From an uncultured Caldilineaceae bacterium (GTDB lineage Bacteria; Chloroflexota; Anaerolineae; Caldilineales; Caldilineaceae), in the NCBI GenBank assembly GCA_958295915.1, contig OY282381.1, forward strand, positions 2,068,722 to 2,132,721: 64,000 nucleotides of DNA, in the 5' to 3' direction. The translations under genes and the position numbers were made by a program. Below the pieces are notes generated by a model, which saw only the letters and a program-made list of their open reading frames with translations, made no database searches and was not told the DNA's origin. Positions 1-9,123 of the stretch are shown here, piece by piece. Position 1 is the stretch's first letter. Every line of letters starts with the position of its first letter.

Positions 1-2
1 CG

Positions 3-512
3 CCTGCTGAGTGGGTGCTGGGCCAGATCGACACCACACAGATCCGGGAGATCTTCGGCATGGCTCACGAAACCCAGGGCATCAGTCATATCCGGTTTCA
101 GAACGGTGTAGACGGACTGCTGATCACCAGCATTGAGCCATCGGCTTCACCGGCCAACCGGTTGCTAGGCAGCGAGGGCGTTATTGAAGTGGGTGTCAGC
201 CAGGAGACGCCTATACGCATGTGCACTGCGCAAACCGTCGGCTGGCAGAATGTCGACCCGAACGGTTCGATTCACGATTTGGATGCAGTGCAAAAGGGTA
301 TTGTGGATCTGGTAGAGGCGCTGAGGGACAAAAGAGAGCCAGAACTATCCGGGCAGCGGGCTTTGCGGGCCGCCGAACTGACATTCGCCACCTATGAATC
401 CAGTCGCCGCCGGGGTCGGGTGCGCCTGCCCCTGGAGATCGATGATTCGCCCCTGTTGGCGCTGTTGAACAGCGCTACGCACAGGGCGCCGACAACAAAA
501 AGTTGCCAGTAG
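3..512 (+). CDS. Gfo/Idh/MocA-family oxidoreductase, C-terminal part (left-truncated)
   Basis: The frame is open to the window edge (codons P-A-E-W precede the first internal GTG at 15), so the N-terminal NAD-binding Rossmann domain lies outside. The visible ~169 residues match the C-terminal alpha/beta domain of NAD(P)-dependent sugar or inositol dehydrogenases: an LLGSEGVIEV strand typical of the central sheet, and a final helix AALR..AELTFATYESSRR followed by RVRLPLEIDDSPL. The same ending (AVYESQRRAGARVEFPL..EDNPL) occurs in the complete family member at 61597, so the two belong to one subfamily. The substrate cannot be told. The TAG stop (510-512) falls inside a short repeat of the CCAGTAGTCAGT type, so the original C-terminus may have been altered by repeat insertion. 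Confidence 0.8.
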   Translation, partial: PAEWVLGQIDTTQIREIFGMAHETQGISHIRFQNGVDGLLITSIEPSASPANRLLGSEGVIEVGVSQETPIRMCTAQTVGWQNVDPNGSIHDLDAVQKGIVDLVEALRDKREPELSGQRALRAAELTFATYESSRRRGRVRLPLEIDDSPLLALLNSATHRAPTTKSCQ

Positions 513-813
513 TCAGTTTCAAATGAAGGTGCATCCTTAAAATGGGAGCGCGTTTCTCGCGAAATGATCAACGAGCTCGGAAGAGTGGTGAATCTCCCCA
601 TCATCCAGCAACTCCAATATTGGCAACGTGAGGGACAACATAGTGGGTATCGGCATTCTTACCCTCCAGGGCTTCGAAGTGATTCTCTTTCAGTACGCGG
701 TATTTTCCTGGGATACAACCACCTTGGCATCAGAGACATCGAACTCCTTCTCTAACGGGCAACCACAAGGGTTGCCCCGACAAAGATCTGTCCCTATGGG
801 CCCGACAGGATAG
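513..813. other. Intergenic stretch with hairpin repeat and possible relic
   Basis: No intact gene is seen. It holds one family-C hairpin (757-778). On the minus strand at about 598-753 there are two coding-like segments in different frames (starting KEFDVSDAKVVVSQENTAY, then LKENHFEALEGKNADTHYVV) joined by an apparent frameshift near 693. The identity of this possible relic is unknown. Confidence 0.4.
757..778. repeat. Family C hairpin repeat
   Basis: GGGCAACC and GGTTGCCC arms close an ACAAG-type loop. The same unit recurs at 46269 and, changed, at 1884, 16958, 31904 and 44301. It lies downstream of the oppF-like gene on the minus strand and could act as a 3' end structure. Confidence 0.75.
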
Positions 814-1842
814 TCAGCCGAGAGCGGCAACGGGGGCAAAAATTTCTTCGCTTAAATCTAACTCCTCGGCAAAGTGACAACGTACCCAATGCCCGTCTCC
901 CATATCGCGCAGGGCTGGTTCTTCCGCCGAACATCGTTCCTGCGCGAAGGGACAGCGAGTGGAAAAGTGACAACCACTGGGTGGATTGATCGGGCTAGGC
1001 ACCTCACCTTCGAGGACATAGCCCTCATCACGACGCGTCGGGTCGGGGATAAGCGCAGAAGCCAACAGAGCCTTCGTATATGGATGCCGGTACTGCTCAA
1101 ATACCTGACGTGTTGTGCCGAGTTCTACCAACTGCCCCAAATACATGACAGCAATGCGATGGCTGATGTGTTTCACGATGCTCAGGTCATGGGCGATAAA
1201 AATGTAAGTCAGATTCATCTGACTTTGCAGATCCAGCAAAAGGTTGATGATCTGAGAGCGGACAGACACATCCAAGGCGGAGACAGGCTCATCGGCAACC
1301 ACGAGCGGCGGCGACACGATAAGAGCGCGGGCAATGCTGACGCGCTGGCGTTCGCCGCCACTCAACTCATGCGGGAAACGGTCAGCAAAGTGCGCCCCCA
1401 GCCCCACCGTCGGCAATAGTTCGAGCACCCGTCTGGCAGCCTCCGCCCGACCGATTCTCTGGGCAATCAGCGGTTCAGCAACGACATCTGTCACGCGCCA
1501 GCGCGGGTCAAGAGAGGAAAACGGGTCTTGGAAAATAATCTGCATCTGACGACGCACGTCCAGCATCTCTTTACGCGAGGCCGACACGATATCGAGGGCT
1601 TGTTGTTCCCCGTGCAGTACGATGCGACCCTTATCGGGTTCTACTAAGCGCAGGAGACAGCGCGCCAGCGTCGTCTTGCCGCAACCACTCTCGCCCACAA
1701 GCCCCAGACATTCACCTTTGTGGACGGTAAACGTCACATCGTCTACCGCCTTGACATGGGCCACCGTCTTGCGGAACAAACCGCGCTGCACCGGGAAATA
1801 TTTGCTCAGGTGTTCGACCTGCAGGATAGGTGTGTCGCTCAT
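814..1842 (-). CDS. oppF: Oligopeptide/glycan ABC importer ATPase (OppF-like)
   Basis: 342-residue ATP-hydrolysing subunit that would power the importer encoded upstream. Walker A GESGCGKT is at residues 50-57, the signature is LSGGERQR, and Walker B is LVVADEPVSALD with a following H-loop (FIAHDLS). The C-terminus carries the oligopeptide-transporter extension with a Cys-rich GCHFSTRCPFAQERC motif, which separates Opp/Dpp ATPases from other ABC proteins. It is last in the minus-strand order binding protein, OppB, OppC, OppD, OppF. No clear Shine-Dalgarno precedes the ATG at 1842. With OppD it may also serve the second Opp-type permease pair at 10666-12964, which lacks its own ATPases (inference). 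Confidence 0.95.
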   Translation of the reverse strand: MSDTPILQVEHLSKYFPVQRGLFRKTVAHVKAVDDVTFTVHKGECLGLVGESGCGKTTLARCLLRLVEPDKGRIVLHGEQQALDIVSASRKEMLDVRRQMQIIFQDPFSSLDPRWRVTDVVAEPLIAQRIGRAEAARRVLELLPTVGLGAHFADRFPHELSGGERQRVSIARALIVSPPLVVADEPVSALDVSVRSQIINLLLDLQSQMNLTYIFIAHDLSIVKHISHRIAVMYLGQLVELGTTRQVFEQYRHPYTKALLASALIPDPTRRDEGYVLEGEVPSPINPPSGCHFSTRCPFAQERCSAEEPALRDMGDGHWVRCHFAEELDLSEEIFAPVAALG

Positions 1843-1883
1843 TATCGTTGTTCGTTGCTGGTTGCTGATCTTTCGTGGCTAGT

Positions 1884-1905
1884 GGGCGCCCACAAGGAGC
1901 GCCCC
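1884..1905. repeat. Family C hairpin, variant stem
   Basis: GGGCGC and GCGCCC arms around a CACAAGG-containing loop. The loop matches other family C copies while both stem arms have changed together, which suggests that the fold is conserved. It lies between oppD and oppF. Confidence 0.55.
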
Positions 1906-1911
1906 TGAAAA

Positions 1912-2940
1912 CTAACTACGAAAAACTGCAGTTTCTGTTCCCGTTTCTTCATCGACATAGAGCCAGCAAGTGGCCGTATGCCGTGGCCCAAACGTCACAA
2001 CGGGGGGATCTTGTACACATCGGTCATGCGCAGATGGGCAACGATTGCGGAAGCGGCAGCCGCTGGGCGCGTTGCGGGGATCAGGAACCGAGCCGCTGAT
2101 AGAGTGGAGTTGCTCCCGAGAAGGAGTATCAGGCCGCACAATGGAACGGAGCAACGCCTGGGTATAAGGGTGCTTCGGGTTTTGAAATAGCTCCACAACA
2201 GGGGCCTGTTCCGCCATCTGACCCAAATACATGACTACCACAAAGTCCGCCAGTTGAGCGATGACAGCCAGATCGTGGGTGATCATGATCACGCTCATGT
2301 CCAAATCTCGTTGCAGGCTACGAATCAGGCGCAGAATCTGGGCCTGAATGGTCACGTCTAACGCGGTCGTCGGTTCATCAGCGATCAGAATGCGTGGCTG
2401 ACAGGACAGGGCAATGGCAATCATGACCCGCTGACGCATACCGCCGCTCATTTGATGGGGGTAGTCCCCAAAGCGGCGTTCGGCATCGGGAATGCCTACC
2501 TTATTCAGCATTGAAACGGCCAGTTCATACGCTTCATCTTCGGACAGAGTCTGGTGCTGACGGATACTCTCCAGAATCTGCTCGCCGATTGTATAGACCG
2601 GCGTCAATGAGGTCATGGGTTCCTGGAAGATCATGGCGATATCCCGGCCCCGAATGGCGCGGATTGCATTCCCCTTTGGATCCAGACTCACCAGATCGAC
2701 TGGCTGGTTGTCGGTATCAGAGCGATATAAAATCTGGCCGCTGGTCTGGCTGGAAGGAAGCAGACGCAAAATCGAGCGCGCGGTAACGCTCTTACCACAC
2801 CCACTCTCACCCACAATGCCCAGACAGCGGCCACGCTCGATCGCAAAGCTCACACCGTCCACCGCCCGCACCATGCCAGCTAACATCTTAAAATGCACGT
2901 GCAGATCGAGGACTTCGAGAATAGGGTGCGTATCGGACAT
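1912..2940 (-). CDS. oppD: Oligopeptide/glycan ABC importer ATPase (OppD-like)
   Basis: 342 residues from the ATG at 2940, chosen because GGAG stands 8 bases upstream and MSDTHPILEV aligns with family starts; the open frame extends 26 codons further without support. Walker A GESGCGKS is at 44-51, the signature is MSGGMRQR, Walker B is ILIADEPTTALD and the H-loop is MITHDL. The oligopeptide ATPase C-terminal motif GCRFRNRCPSAHDRC is present. It pairs with the OppF-like subunit as a heterodimeric motor on the cytoplasmic face. The TAG stop sits at the edge of a TAGTTAGTTTTCAG repeat remnant. Confidence 0.95.
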   Translation of the reverse strand: MSDTHPILEVLDLHVHFKMLAGMVRAVDGVSFAIERGRCLGIVGESGCGKSVTARSILRLLPSSQTSGQILYRSDTDNQPVDLVSLDPKGNAIRAIRGRDIAMIFQEPMTSLTPVYTIGEQILESIRQHQTLSEDEAYELAVSMLNKVGIPDAERRFGDYPHQMSGGMRQRVMIAIALSCQPRILIADEPTTALDVTIQAQILRLIRSLQRDLDMSVIMITHDLAVIAQLADFVVVMYLGQMAEQAPVVELFQNPKHPYTQALLRSIVRPDTPSREQLHSISGSVPDPRNAPSGCRFRNRCPSAHDRCVQDPPVVTFGPRHTATCWLYVDEETGTETAVFRS

Positions 2941-3060
2941 GGTCAGAACTCCATTATTTGGCCTAGGTTGCTCGACGCCAAATAAAGCGCTATGTATTCC
3001 GCTTGAACGTAGCCCCAAGGTGGCTCAAGCTGATCAATACAGTCTCACTGTTTCCACTAA

Positions 3061-3086
3061 GCGCCCGACTTCGAATCGGGGGTATT
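3061..3086. repeat. Possible degenerate family A hairpin
   Basis: GCGCCCGA, loop CTTCGAA, TCGGGGGT, then ATTG. Five stem pairs remain, and the loop resembles the GCTCGAA loop of family A. It lies between oppC and oppD. Confidence 0.4.
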
Positions 3087-3102
3087 GACGTCGCTGGTAC
3101 CG

Positions 3103-4239
3103 TCACCGTATCTGGGAATACGGGTCTAAGGCATCGCGCAGCGCGTCGCCAAGAAAGTTGACCGCCAGCACGGTCAGCACCATTAATACGCCCGGGGCCA
3201 GCAGCCACGGATGCTTGGTCAGAACCTGTACCGACTGCGCGTCCTTGAGCAACGTGCCCCAACTCACGAGCGGAGGCGTGATGCCAATACCCAGAAAACT
3301 CAGCGCGCCCTCGGCCAGAATCAAACCTGGAACGGAAAGAGTGGCAACGACGACGATGTGGCTGAAGCAGTTCGGAATGAGGTGCCGGAAGAGAATCGTA
3401 GGCGTGCTGGACCCCGCAGCGCGCCCGGCCATCACAAAGTCAGATTCCTTGAGCGCAAGCGTCTTGCCCCGGATCTGCCGGCACAGCCCGGCCCAACCGA
3501 TCAGGGCGAGTACGATGGTCACACCCAGATAGCGGTGCAAGGACGACAAGTCCGCAGGCAGCGTCGCCGCCAGAGCCATCCATAAGGGGATGCGCGGAAA
3601 GGACATCATCACCTCGGTGAGGCGCTGTATGAGAATATCGGCCACGCCACCCCAGTACCCCGAGGCCACGCCGATCGCTGAGCCTAGTATCACGCTGATC
3701 AGCATACCGATTATGGGTACCGAAAGCGATATGCGGGTGGCGACCAGGACGCGGGACAGAACATCGCGCCCTAGCCTCCCTGTACCGAAAAGGGCGATCA
3801 TACCACCCTCCTCAACGCCAAAAAAGTGAAGCCGGCTCGGTATCAGCCCCCACAGACGGTACGGCTCCCTCTGAACAAAGAAGTAGATCGGGTAGACCTG
3901 ATCAGGATCTTCGGTGTACGTCGTCAGGAAGGTCCGCGGGTCCCTCTCGCTTTTGTAGCCGTAGACAAAGGGACGCGAGGGCCGCCAGCTCCCCTCGCGA
4001 AAGAAATGCACGCGCTGTGGCGGCGCTCTCAGGGCTCCTTCATGCACGTGGTCGACCCCATACGGCGCAAAGAAGTCCGCGAAAAGAGCCACAGAGACCG
4101 TCAGCGCTAACCAGGCGATGCCGACGATGCCCAGACGATTGGCCATGATGCGGGCAGCCAGGATGCGGCCGCGCGAAACCACAGGCTGGGTGGACGCTAC
4201 ATCACTGGTTGGCCGACCAATATCAGTGATGGCGCTCAT
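3103..4239 (-). CDS. oppC: Peptide/glycan ABC importer permease (OppC-like)
   Basis: 378-residue inner-membrane subunit. The N-terminal OppC extension is followed by a first membrane segment (NRLGIVGIAWLALTVSVALF) and a long periplasmic insertion (about residues 60-150, PPQRVHFFREG...). The BPD_transp_1 core carries the EAA-type loop AGRAAGSSTPTILFRHLIPN. The ending LAVNFLGDALRDALDP is the conserved OppC/DppC tail. GGAGG six bases before the ATG supports the start at 4239. Its closest relative in the window is the permease at 10666-11976, which has the same periplasmic insertion, so the two importers probably handle related ligands. Confidence 0.95.
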   Translation of the reverse strand: MSAITDIGRPTSDVASTQPVVSRGRILAARIMANRLGIVGIAWLALTVSVALFADFFAPYGVDHVHEGALRAPPQRVHFFREGSWRPSRPFVYGYKSERDPRTFLTTYTEDPDQVYPIYFFVQREPYRLWGLIPSRLHFFGVEEGGMIALFGTGRLGRDVLSRVLVATRISLSVPIIGMLISVILGSAIGVASGYWGGVADILIQRLTEVMMSFPRIPLWMALAATLPADLSSLHRYLGVTIVLALIGWAGLCRQIRGKTLALKESDFVMAGRAAGSSTPTILFRHLIPNCFSHIVVVATLSVPGLILAEGALSFLGIGITPPLVSWGTLLKDAQSVQVLTKHPWLLAPGVLMVLTVLAVNFLGDALRDALDPYSQIR

Positions 4240-4263
4240 AGCGAACCTCCGAAAAGGTTGAAT

Positions 4264-4289
4264 GGGCCTCTGCTCGAAAGAGGCGCATT
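4264..4289. repeat. Family A hairpin repeat, intergenic
   Basis: Arms GGGCCTCT and AGAGGCGC (one mismatch) around loop GCTCGAA, followed by ATT. It lies in the 104-bp gap between oppB and oppC. Confidence 0.75.
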
Positions 4290-4343
4290 GGGGAACGATT
4301 GTCTGGCAGGCGCGATGCCGCCTTCCTCAGTCGGAGGCGCGCC

Positions 4344-5342
4344 CTAGTCGAAGCGAACACGCGGATCGACCCACGCCAGCAGCAGGTCGGCGATCAGATT
4401 GCCAAGCACCAGCATGACGCTAAGTATCATCAGGATCGCGGACGACACATAGACGTCTTGGGCTTGGAGGGCGGAGTTGAGCGTGGGACCGATGGTGCGA
4501 AGCCCCAGCACGATCGACGTAATGACCCCTCCGGAGATTATCTCCGGGAATTGCATACCCAGCAGACTGATCAGGGGGTTGATCGCCACGCGCACGGCAT
4601 GCTTAATAACCACCACTTTCTCGGCAAGCCCCTTGGCGCGGGCTGTCTCGACATACTGGCGTCCCAACTCGTCTAACAGGTTGCCGCGCATAATGCGCAT
4701 CAGGGAGGCGATGCCCGGGATGCCGCCTACGAGCACCGGCAGCCAGATGTGAGCCGCAAGATCCTGGATCCTGCCCCAACTCCAGGGCGCGTTCGCATAC
4801 TCCGGGGAATACAAGCCTGTCAGTAAAGGCGCGTCGAGGACGAAGGTCATAAAAACCAGAATGGCCAGCGCAAGGAGAAAGCCAGGCATGGAAAGACCAA
4901 CGAAACTGAGAATGGTAAACACCCCGTCCGACAGGGAATATTGACGGGCAGCAGAATAGATGCCCACGGGCAGGCCTACAGCCCAGGAAAGGGAGAGGGA
5001 GAGTGTGGCGATCAGCATCGTGTACCCCAGGTTCCTCCAGATCACCTCCGAAGCGACGCGATCGTAGGTAACCAGTGAAACGCCAAAGTCACCCTGCACA
5101 AAGGCGACCAGCCAATAGACGTACTGAACCGGTATCGAGCGGTCCAGTCCGTATTCCCTGCGAATATTGTCACCCTCTATTTTGGCGTCATCCGCGCTCC
5201 ACCCCCGGTTGCCTATGAGGTTTTGTTCATAGGTGGTAATTACGTCTCCGGCCGGGAGGTTTATGACTATGAAACAGATGAAAGAGATGAGCAGCAATGT
5301 GGGAATTGCAATCAACACTCTGCGGATGACGTAGTTCAGCAT
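4344..5342 (-). CDS. oppB: Peptide/glycan ABC importer permease (OppB-like)
   Basis: 332 residues from the ATG at 5342 (MLNYVIRRVLIAIPTLLLIS), the canonical OppB start: first membrane helix, then VINLPAGDVITTYE. The EAA loop reads VETARAKGLAEKVVVIKHAVRVA, and the tail LGNLIADLLLAWVDPRVRF is typical. The open frame continues 25 codons upstream into the intergenic hairpin and is not credible there; GAGGCAAGG upstream of 5342 supports the choice. It forms the membrane channel with OppC and follows the binding protein after a strong hairpin (5390-5428). Confidence 0.94.
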   Translation of the reverse strand: MLNYVIRRVLIAIPTLLLISFICFIVINLPAGDVITTYEQNLIGNRGWSADDAKIEGDNIRREYGLDRSIPVQYVYWLVAFVQGDFGVSLVTYDRVASEVIWRNLGYTMLIATLSLSLSWAVGLPVGIYSAARQYSLSDGVFTILSFVGLSMPGFLLALAILVFMTFVLDAPLLTGLYSPEYANAPWSWGRIQDLAAHIWLPVLVGGIPGIASLMRIMRGNLLDELGRQYVETARAKGLAEKVVVIKHAVRVAINPLISLLGMQFPEIISGGVITSIVLGLRTIGPTLNSALQAQDVYVSSAILMILSVMLVLGNLIADLLLAWVDPRVRFD

Positions 5343-5389
5343 CTGAACCTTGCCTCGGTTAAGAAGCGCAATAGATGAAGTGGGGGAAG

Positions 5390-5428
5390 AGAAGTGAGGA
5401 GTGAGAATGCCTCTCACTTCTCACTTCT
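5390..5428. terminator. 17-bp hairpin between binding-protein gene and oppB (family E)
   Basis: Arms of 17 bases (AGAAGTGAGG... and ...CCTTCTCACTTCT-type) pair with a single G.U/C.A position around loop ATGCC. There is no uridine tract, so partial termination or protection of the upstream binding-protein mRNA is more likely than full termination. A similar unit follows another binding-protein gene at 55971. Confidence 0.65.
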
Positions 5429-5444
5429 ATCCTCTCGTTTCTCG

Positions 5445-7406
5445 TTATGCCTTGATGTAGAACTGCTCCGGATAGGCGTAGGTGAAATCCTGCAGGCCAT
5501 TCCCCACGTCGGGTGCGTTGCCCACACGGTTGTTGACCAGGACCATGAGGGGCACATCGGCGATCAGATGGATGTCGAACTGCCACTCGACATGATACTG
5601 GAACAGTTCCTTGTGCAGGCGTTTGCTCTCCTCAGGGTCGACTTCTTTTTTGATCCTTTCCTGCAGCGCAAACAGACCATCGGCCCCTTCGGGCGGCCCG
5701 AGTGCTTGCAGCCACTCCGGCGCGTCATCATAATCCCCTTCTCTCAAGGAGCGAGAACTATCCTTCGTGGTAAAGATCGGCTGGTTGGGCCGCATCAGGG
5801 GAATCTCGTTTGCATCTGTGCCCCACATAAACGTATGGGTCTCTTGCCCCCCCCAACGGGAGAACAACACCGAGCGCTGGACTGCGTTCAGGCGCGCGTC
5901 GATGCCCGCGTCGCGCCAATCCGCCACCACCATCTCAGCGACCTGCTGATGCACTGTGATCTCGGTCGCCGCATCCATGATGATGGTCACCGGATTGCCG
6001 CTGGGGAATGTGCGCATACCGTCCGCCCCCTTTTCCAGACCCAGTTCGTCCAAGATCTGTTCCGCCCGGACCAAATCGAACTCGCCATTGGTCATGGTGA
6101 TGGACTCCATGTCCTCGTCCCAGTAGGGCGATGTGGCGCTGAGCGCATAGCTCGCGGCCCGACCTGCGCCGAAGTAAAGCGTGTCGTTGATCTCCTGGCG
6201 GTCGATAGCCACCGACAGCGCATGGCGGAAGTTCTTGTTGCGGAATAACTCAGCGAGCTCTCTCTCTTCTTCATCGCCGATGCGGTAGTTAAAGGTGATG
6301 TGGTTGCCCGTGGTGAACGAGGTGCCCGGCCAGAACAGCAGCCGATAGCCGCCACGCTCCTCGTTCTCCCTCAGCGTCGGGAGACTCTCGAACAACTGCA
6401 TGTTCCGAATCGCGACATCGATCTGGCCCGCGACCGCCATGAGGACCGCATTCTCCTGGGTGCCTGCAAAGGGGAAGACGTAATTGTCGCAGTAAGGGAG
6501 CTGATTGCCCTCAGTATCCACGGCGCAATAGTAGGGATTGCGCTCCAGCCGCAGCCCCGATTCATCATAGCCCTTTGACACCCAAGGGTATACGACCGGG
6601 AAGTCGGGATCGAGATAGTCATCATTCTCCCTTAAGTCCTTGTAGGTCGCCCCCTCCGTGTACTTGGGATGCCATTGCTTAAGATGGTGCTTGGGCTTGC
6701 TGACCAACGTCCTGCCTCGGAACAGAAAGGGGAATGTGGGATAGGGGGCGGGGAACTTGAATACCAAGGTGAAGTTGTTCGGCGCCTCCAACGTCACTGG
6801 TTCGCCGTCCACAAAGCATCTGGTGGGTGGTGTGGGACTGTACTCCTCGTCGAACCACATGTCCTCCCAAAGGAATAGAACATCCTGGGCCGTGAAGGGT
6901 TCACCGTCAGACCACTTCATCCCTTCCCGCAGGTGGATTGTGATCTGGGTGGCATCGTCGTTCCACTCAAAGCTCTCGCCCAGGTAGGAGTCCCAGCCGC
7001 CCACCGGCAGGTCCGCGCCGAAGGCCTCCAAATCGGGCGGAATGTCCAGAAAGCCGCGGTTCACAATATAGCCCGGCGCTGCCCTATCCGTCTCGTTGAG
7101 GGTAAAGCCACGTATTGTGTCGCTGTACTGACCGACCTCATGATGGGGAACGACGATCCGCGGGTTTACCGGTAAACGCTCATCCACCGGCGACAGATCG
7201 CCGGCCTCCACCAACTCTTTGAGCATCGGGGCTTCGTTGTACTTGGACGAGGATGCCGCCGGCGCGGGCGCTTCGGCCGGCGCAGCAGTTGGTTGCACGG
7301 CCGGCTCTTCAGAGCCGCCTCCACCACAGGCGGCCAGCAATGAGCCTGCTGTCGCCACTGCCGATAACTGCATGAATTCACGCCGGGTGATCGTTCGTTT
7401 TGCCAT
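5445..7406 (-). CDS. Family 5 extracellular solute-binding lipoprotein
   Basis: 653 residues. The twin-arginine lipoprotein signal is TRREFMQLSAVATAGSLLAAC, with the lipidated Cys at 27, followed by an Ala/Pro/Glu linker. The mature part is an SBP_bac_5 protein: the cluster [29 protein letters not shown] is the family hallmark, and later RHALSVAIDRQEI is the second conserved block. It captures peptides or oligosaccharides for OppBCDF. It is longer than E. coli OppA (about 540), as is common in Chloroflexota. AAAGGAGA lies just before the ATG, and a promoter is visible upstream (7450-7478). The ligand is unknown. Confidence 0.95.
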   Translation of the reverse strand: MAKRTITRREFMQLSAVATAGSLLAACGGGGSEEPAVQPTAAPAEAPAPAASSSKYNEAPMLKELVEAGDLSPVDERLPVNPRIVVPHHEVGQYSDTIRGFTLNETDRAAPGYIVNRGFLDIPPDLEAFGADLPVGGWDSYLGESFEWNDDATQITIHLREGMKWSDGEPFTAQDVLFLWEDMWFDEEYSPTPPTRCFVDGEPVTLEAPNNFTLVFKFPAPYPTFPFLFRGRTLVSKPKHHLKQWHPKYTEGATYKDLRENDDYLDPDFPVVYPWVSKGYDESGLRLERNPYYCAVDTEGNQLPYCDNYVFPFAGTQENAVLMAVAGQIDVAIRNMQLFESLPTLRENEERGGYRLLFWPGTSFTTGNHITFNYRIGDEEERELAELFRNKNFRHALSVAIDRQEINDTLYFGAGRAASYALSATSPYWDEDMESITMTNGEFDLVRAEQILDELGLEKGADGMRTFPSGNPVTIIMDAATEITVHQQVAEMVVADWRDAGIDARLNAVQRSVLFSRWGGQETHTFMWGTDANEIPLMRPNQPIFTTKDSSRSLREGDYDDAPEWLQALGPPEGADGLFALQERIKKEVDPEESKRLHKELFQYHVEWQFDIHLIADVPLMVLVNNRVGNAPDVGNGLQDFTYAYPEQFYIKA

Positions 7407-7449
7407 GACTTGTCTCCTTTGATTGTATTGGGAAAATTACGATTCGATT

Positions 7450-7478
7450 GCTATAGTCGATGGGAGATCGGGGAGCAA
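7450..7478 (-). promoter_or_regulatory. Putative sigma70-type promoter of the first Opp operon
   Basis: On the minus strand, TTGCTC (7473-7478) and TATAGC (7450-7455) are separated by 17 bases. Each matches consensus at 4 of 6 positions. The site is 44 bases upstream of the ATG at 7406. Confidence 0.45.
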
Positions 7479-7651
7479 CCATAACAACATTGTATTGTAG
7501 CCTGAATGGAGTGTCAACCGGCGCCAATCTCTGCTGTATGGCTGCGCGATGGATTTATTTTCGCCGAGACGGCAGACTCTGTCAAGGGCGCGAATTTTTC
7601 GTGGTTGCAGCGCTGACCGGCGGTGAATGGTTGAATTTGCGCGCCCCCTGG

Positions 7652-8986
7652 CTAAATGCCCCTGAATGCCTTCATTCTATTGATGTAAGCGCCCTGAGGC
7701 ACAGGGCCGGTAAGCAGCGGATCCTCGGTCTTTGTCATCCAGTCCCGCAACTGCCGCGCCAGGTCATCTCGTATTTCCGCATGGTCCGGATCTTCAGCCA
7801 GGTTATTCTGTTCCCAAGGATCATGCGCCAGGTCGAACAGTTCAAACGCTGGATGGTACTGTTCTGTGTACGGCACAGCCATCGCCCGACTGATTTCAGG
7901 GTATCCTTTGGCGTTATTGGCGTAGTCGGGTGGCGTTTCCTGCGCCGGCGCGAACTCGAAATTGGCCACAAGTTTCCATCGGTTTGTGCGGATAGCGCGC
8001 ATGGGATCGTAATAGGTGTGATAGGTCTTTTCGGCAAATACGCATTCACGCGGCGTATATTCATCTCCGCTGATCAGGCTCCAAAAACTACGCCCTTGAA
8101 CATTCTCTGGGATATCGATCCGCAACATATCAAGGATTGTGGGGACAAAGTCCACGTTCGAAATCATTTCAGAGTAGTTCGCGCCGCCGGGGACCCCCGG
8201 TATGCGCATGAGTAACGGCACTTCAATGCCCGGATCATACAAACTCATTTTTGCGCGTGGAAATGGGATGCCGTGATCGGCTGTGAAGACAACCAGTGTG
8301 TGTTCCGCGAGTCCAACGGCCTCAAGTGTTTCAAGCATTCTGCCAAATGCTTGATCGATCGAAGCGATGGATGCCTCAAAATCGACAAAATCCGCACGCA
8401 CTTCAGGGATATCCGGCAGGTAAGGAGGAATGGCGATTGCATTTGCGTCAAGACCTTGCACGTCGTGCAGGAACGGACGATGCGGTTCGAATAAACCGAT
8501 CTGAGCGAAAAAGGGACCTACGGTCTGTGCGCCTCTGCTCGAAAGAGGCGCATTCAACAACTTTCTCTGCGTCAGGAAATCACAAAACGCTGTCGCTACC
8601 TGGGCGCAGGTCCCCCGCGGATGTGTATGCGTATATCCGCAGCGTTCCGGGCTACTGGCTTCATGTTGAACGCCGAAGAGATGCGTTTCGTATCCGTTCG
8701 CAGACAGTATCTGCGCGAGATGTCGCTCATCCGGATTCAAGTCATTCTGAAATCCCGAGTGGGCAAGTCCGACCACGCCATTCGAGTGAGGGTAGCGGCC
8801 AGTCCAGAGGGCTGCCCGAGATGGGCTGCATTGCGGAGCGGCGCAGAAACTGTTTTCAAATCGCAAAGAGGATGCCGCAAAGGCATCGATATTTGATGAA
8901 CGAACGCCTGTAACGCCGTAACAACCTACATATCGTCCAAGATCATGACAGATGACGACCACAATGTTCGGCTGATTCGTATTCAT
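7652..8986 (-). CDS. Sulfatase (alkaline phosphatase superfamily)
   Basis: 444 residues from the ATG at 8986, with GAGG 8 bases upstream. The motif CSPSRAALWTGR at 53-64 is the C-x-P-S-R sulfatase signature, whose Cys becomes formylglycine. The N-terminal metal ligands lie in VICHDLGRYVGCYG, and later FTADHG is the conserved Asp-His pair. No signal peptide is seen, so action may be cytoplasmic on imported sulfated sugars. Unusual: residues about 145-154 (NAPLSSRGAQ) are encoded by a family A palindrome and form an insertion in the loop before FFAQIGLFEPHRPF, where relatives usually have a short linker. An anaerobic or FGE-type maturase is not in the window. Confidence 0.93.
   Translation of the reverse strand: MNTNQPNIVVVICHDLGRYVGCYGVTGVRSSNIDAFAASSLRFENSFCAAPQCSPSRAALWTGRYPHSNGVVGLAHSGFQNDLNPDERHLAQILSANGYETHLFGVQHEASSPERCGYTHTHPRGTCAQVATAFCDFLTQRKLLNAPLSSRGAQTVGPFFAQIGLFEPHRPFLHDVQGLDANAIAIPPYLPDIPEVRADFVDFEASIASIDQAFGRMLETLEAVGLAEHTLVVFTADHGIPFPRAKMSLYDPGIEVPLLMRIPGVPGGANYSEMISNVDFVPTILDMLRIDIPENVQGRSFWSLISGDEYTPRECVFAEKTYHTYYDPMRAIRTNRWKLVANFEFAPAQETPPDYANNAKGYPEISRAMAVPYTEQYHPAFELFDLAHDPWEQNNLAEDPDHAEIRDDLARQLRDWMTKTEDPLLTGPVPQGAYINRMKAFRGI
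8529..8554. repeat. Family A palindrome inside the sulfatase gene, in frame
   Basis: Perfect 8-bp stem GCGCCTCT/AGAGGCGC with loop GCTCGAA, then ATT. Read on the minus strand it encodes N-A-P-L-S-S-R-G-A. Confidence 0.85.
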
Positions 8987-9009
8987 GTGATGTACCTCAT
9001 CCAAAGCCC

Positions 9010-9123
9010 TCAGCGTCCACCAAGACCGGTAAGGGCAATGCCTTTAACGAAGAAACGCTGCGTACAGAAAAATACAACGAGCACGGGCACGATCATGATG
9101 ACAGCATACCCCACGTCTGTTCC
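9010..9123 (-). pseudogene. C-terminal remnant of a carbohydrate ABC permease
   Basis: The frame ending at 9010 reads YAVIMIVPVLVVFFCTQRFF and then VKGIALTGLGGR, the standard last membrane helix and tail of CUT1 permeases (compare QRYFMEGILLTGLSGR at 44409 in this window). Everything upstream is replaced by TnpB sequence; the junction lies near 9110-9125, where the two reading frames overlap. The intact ancestor probably preceded the sulfatase in one operon. Confidence 0.7.
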
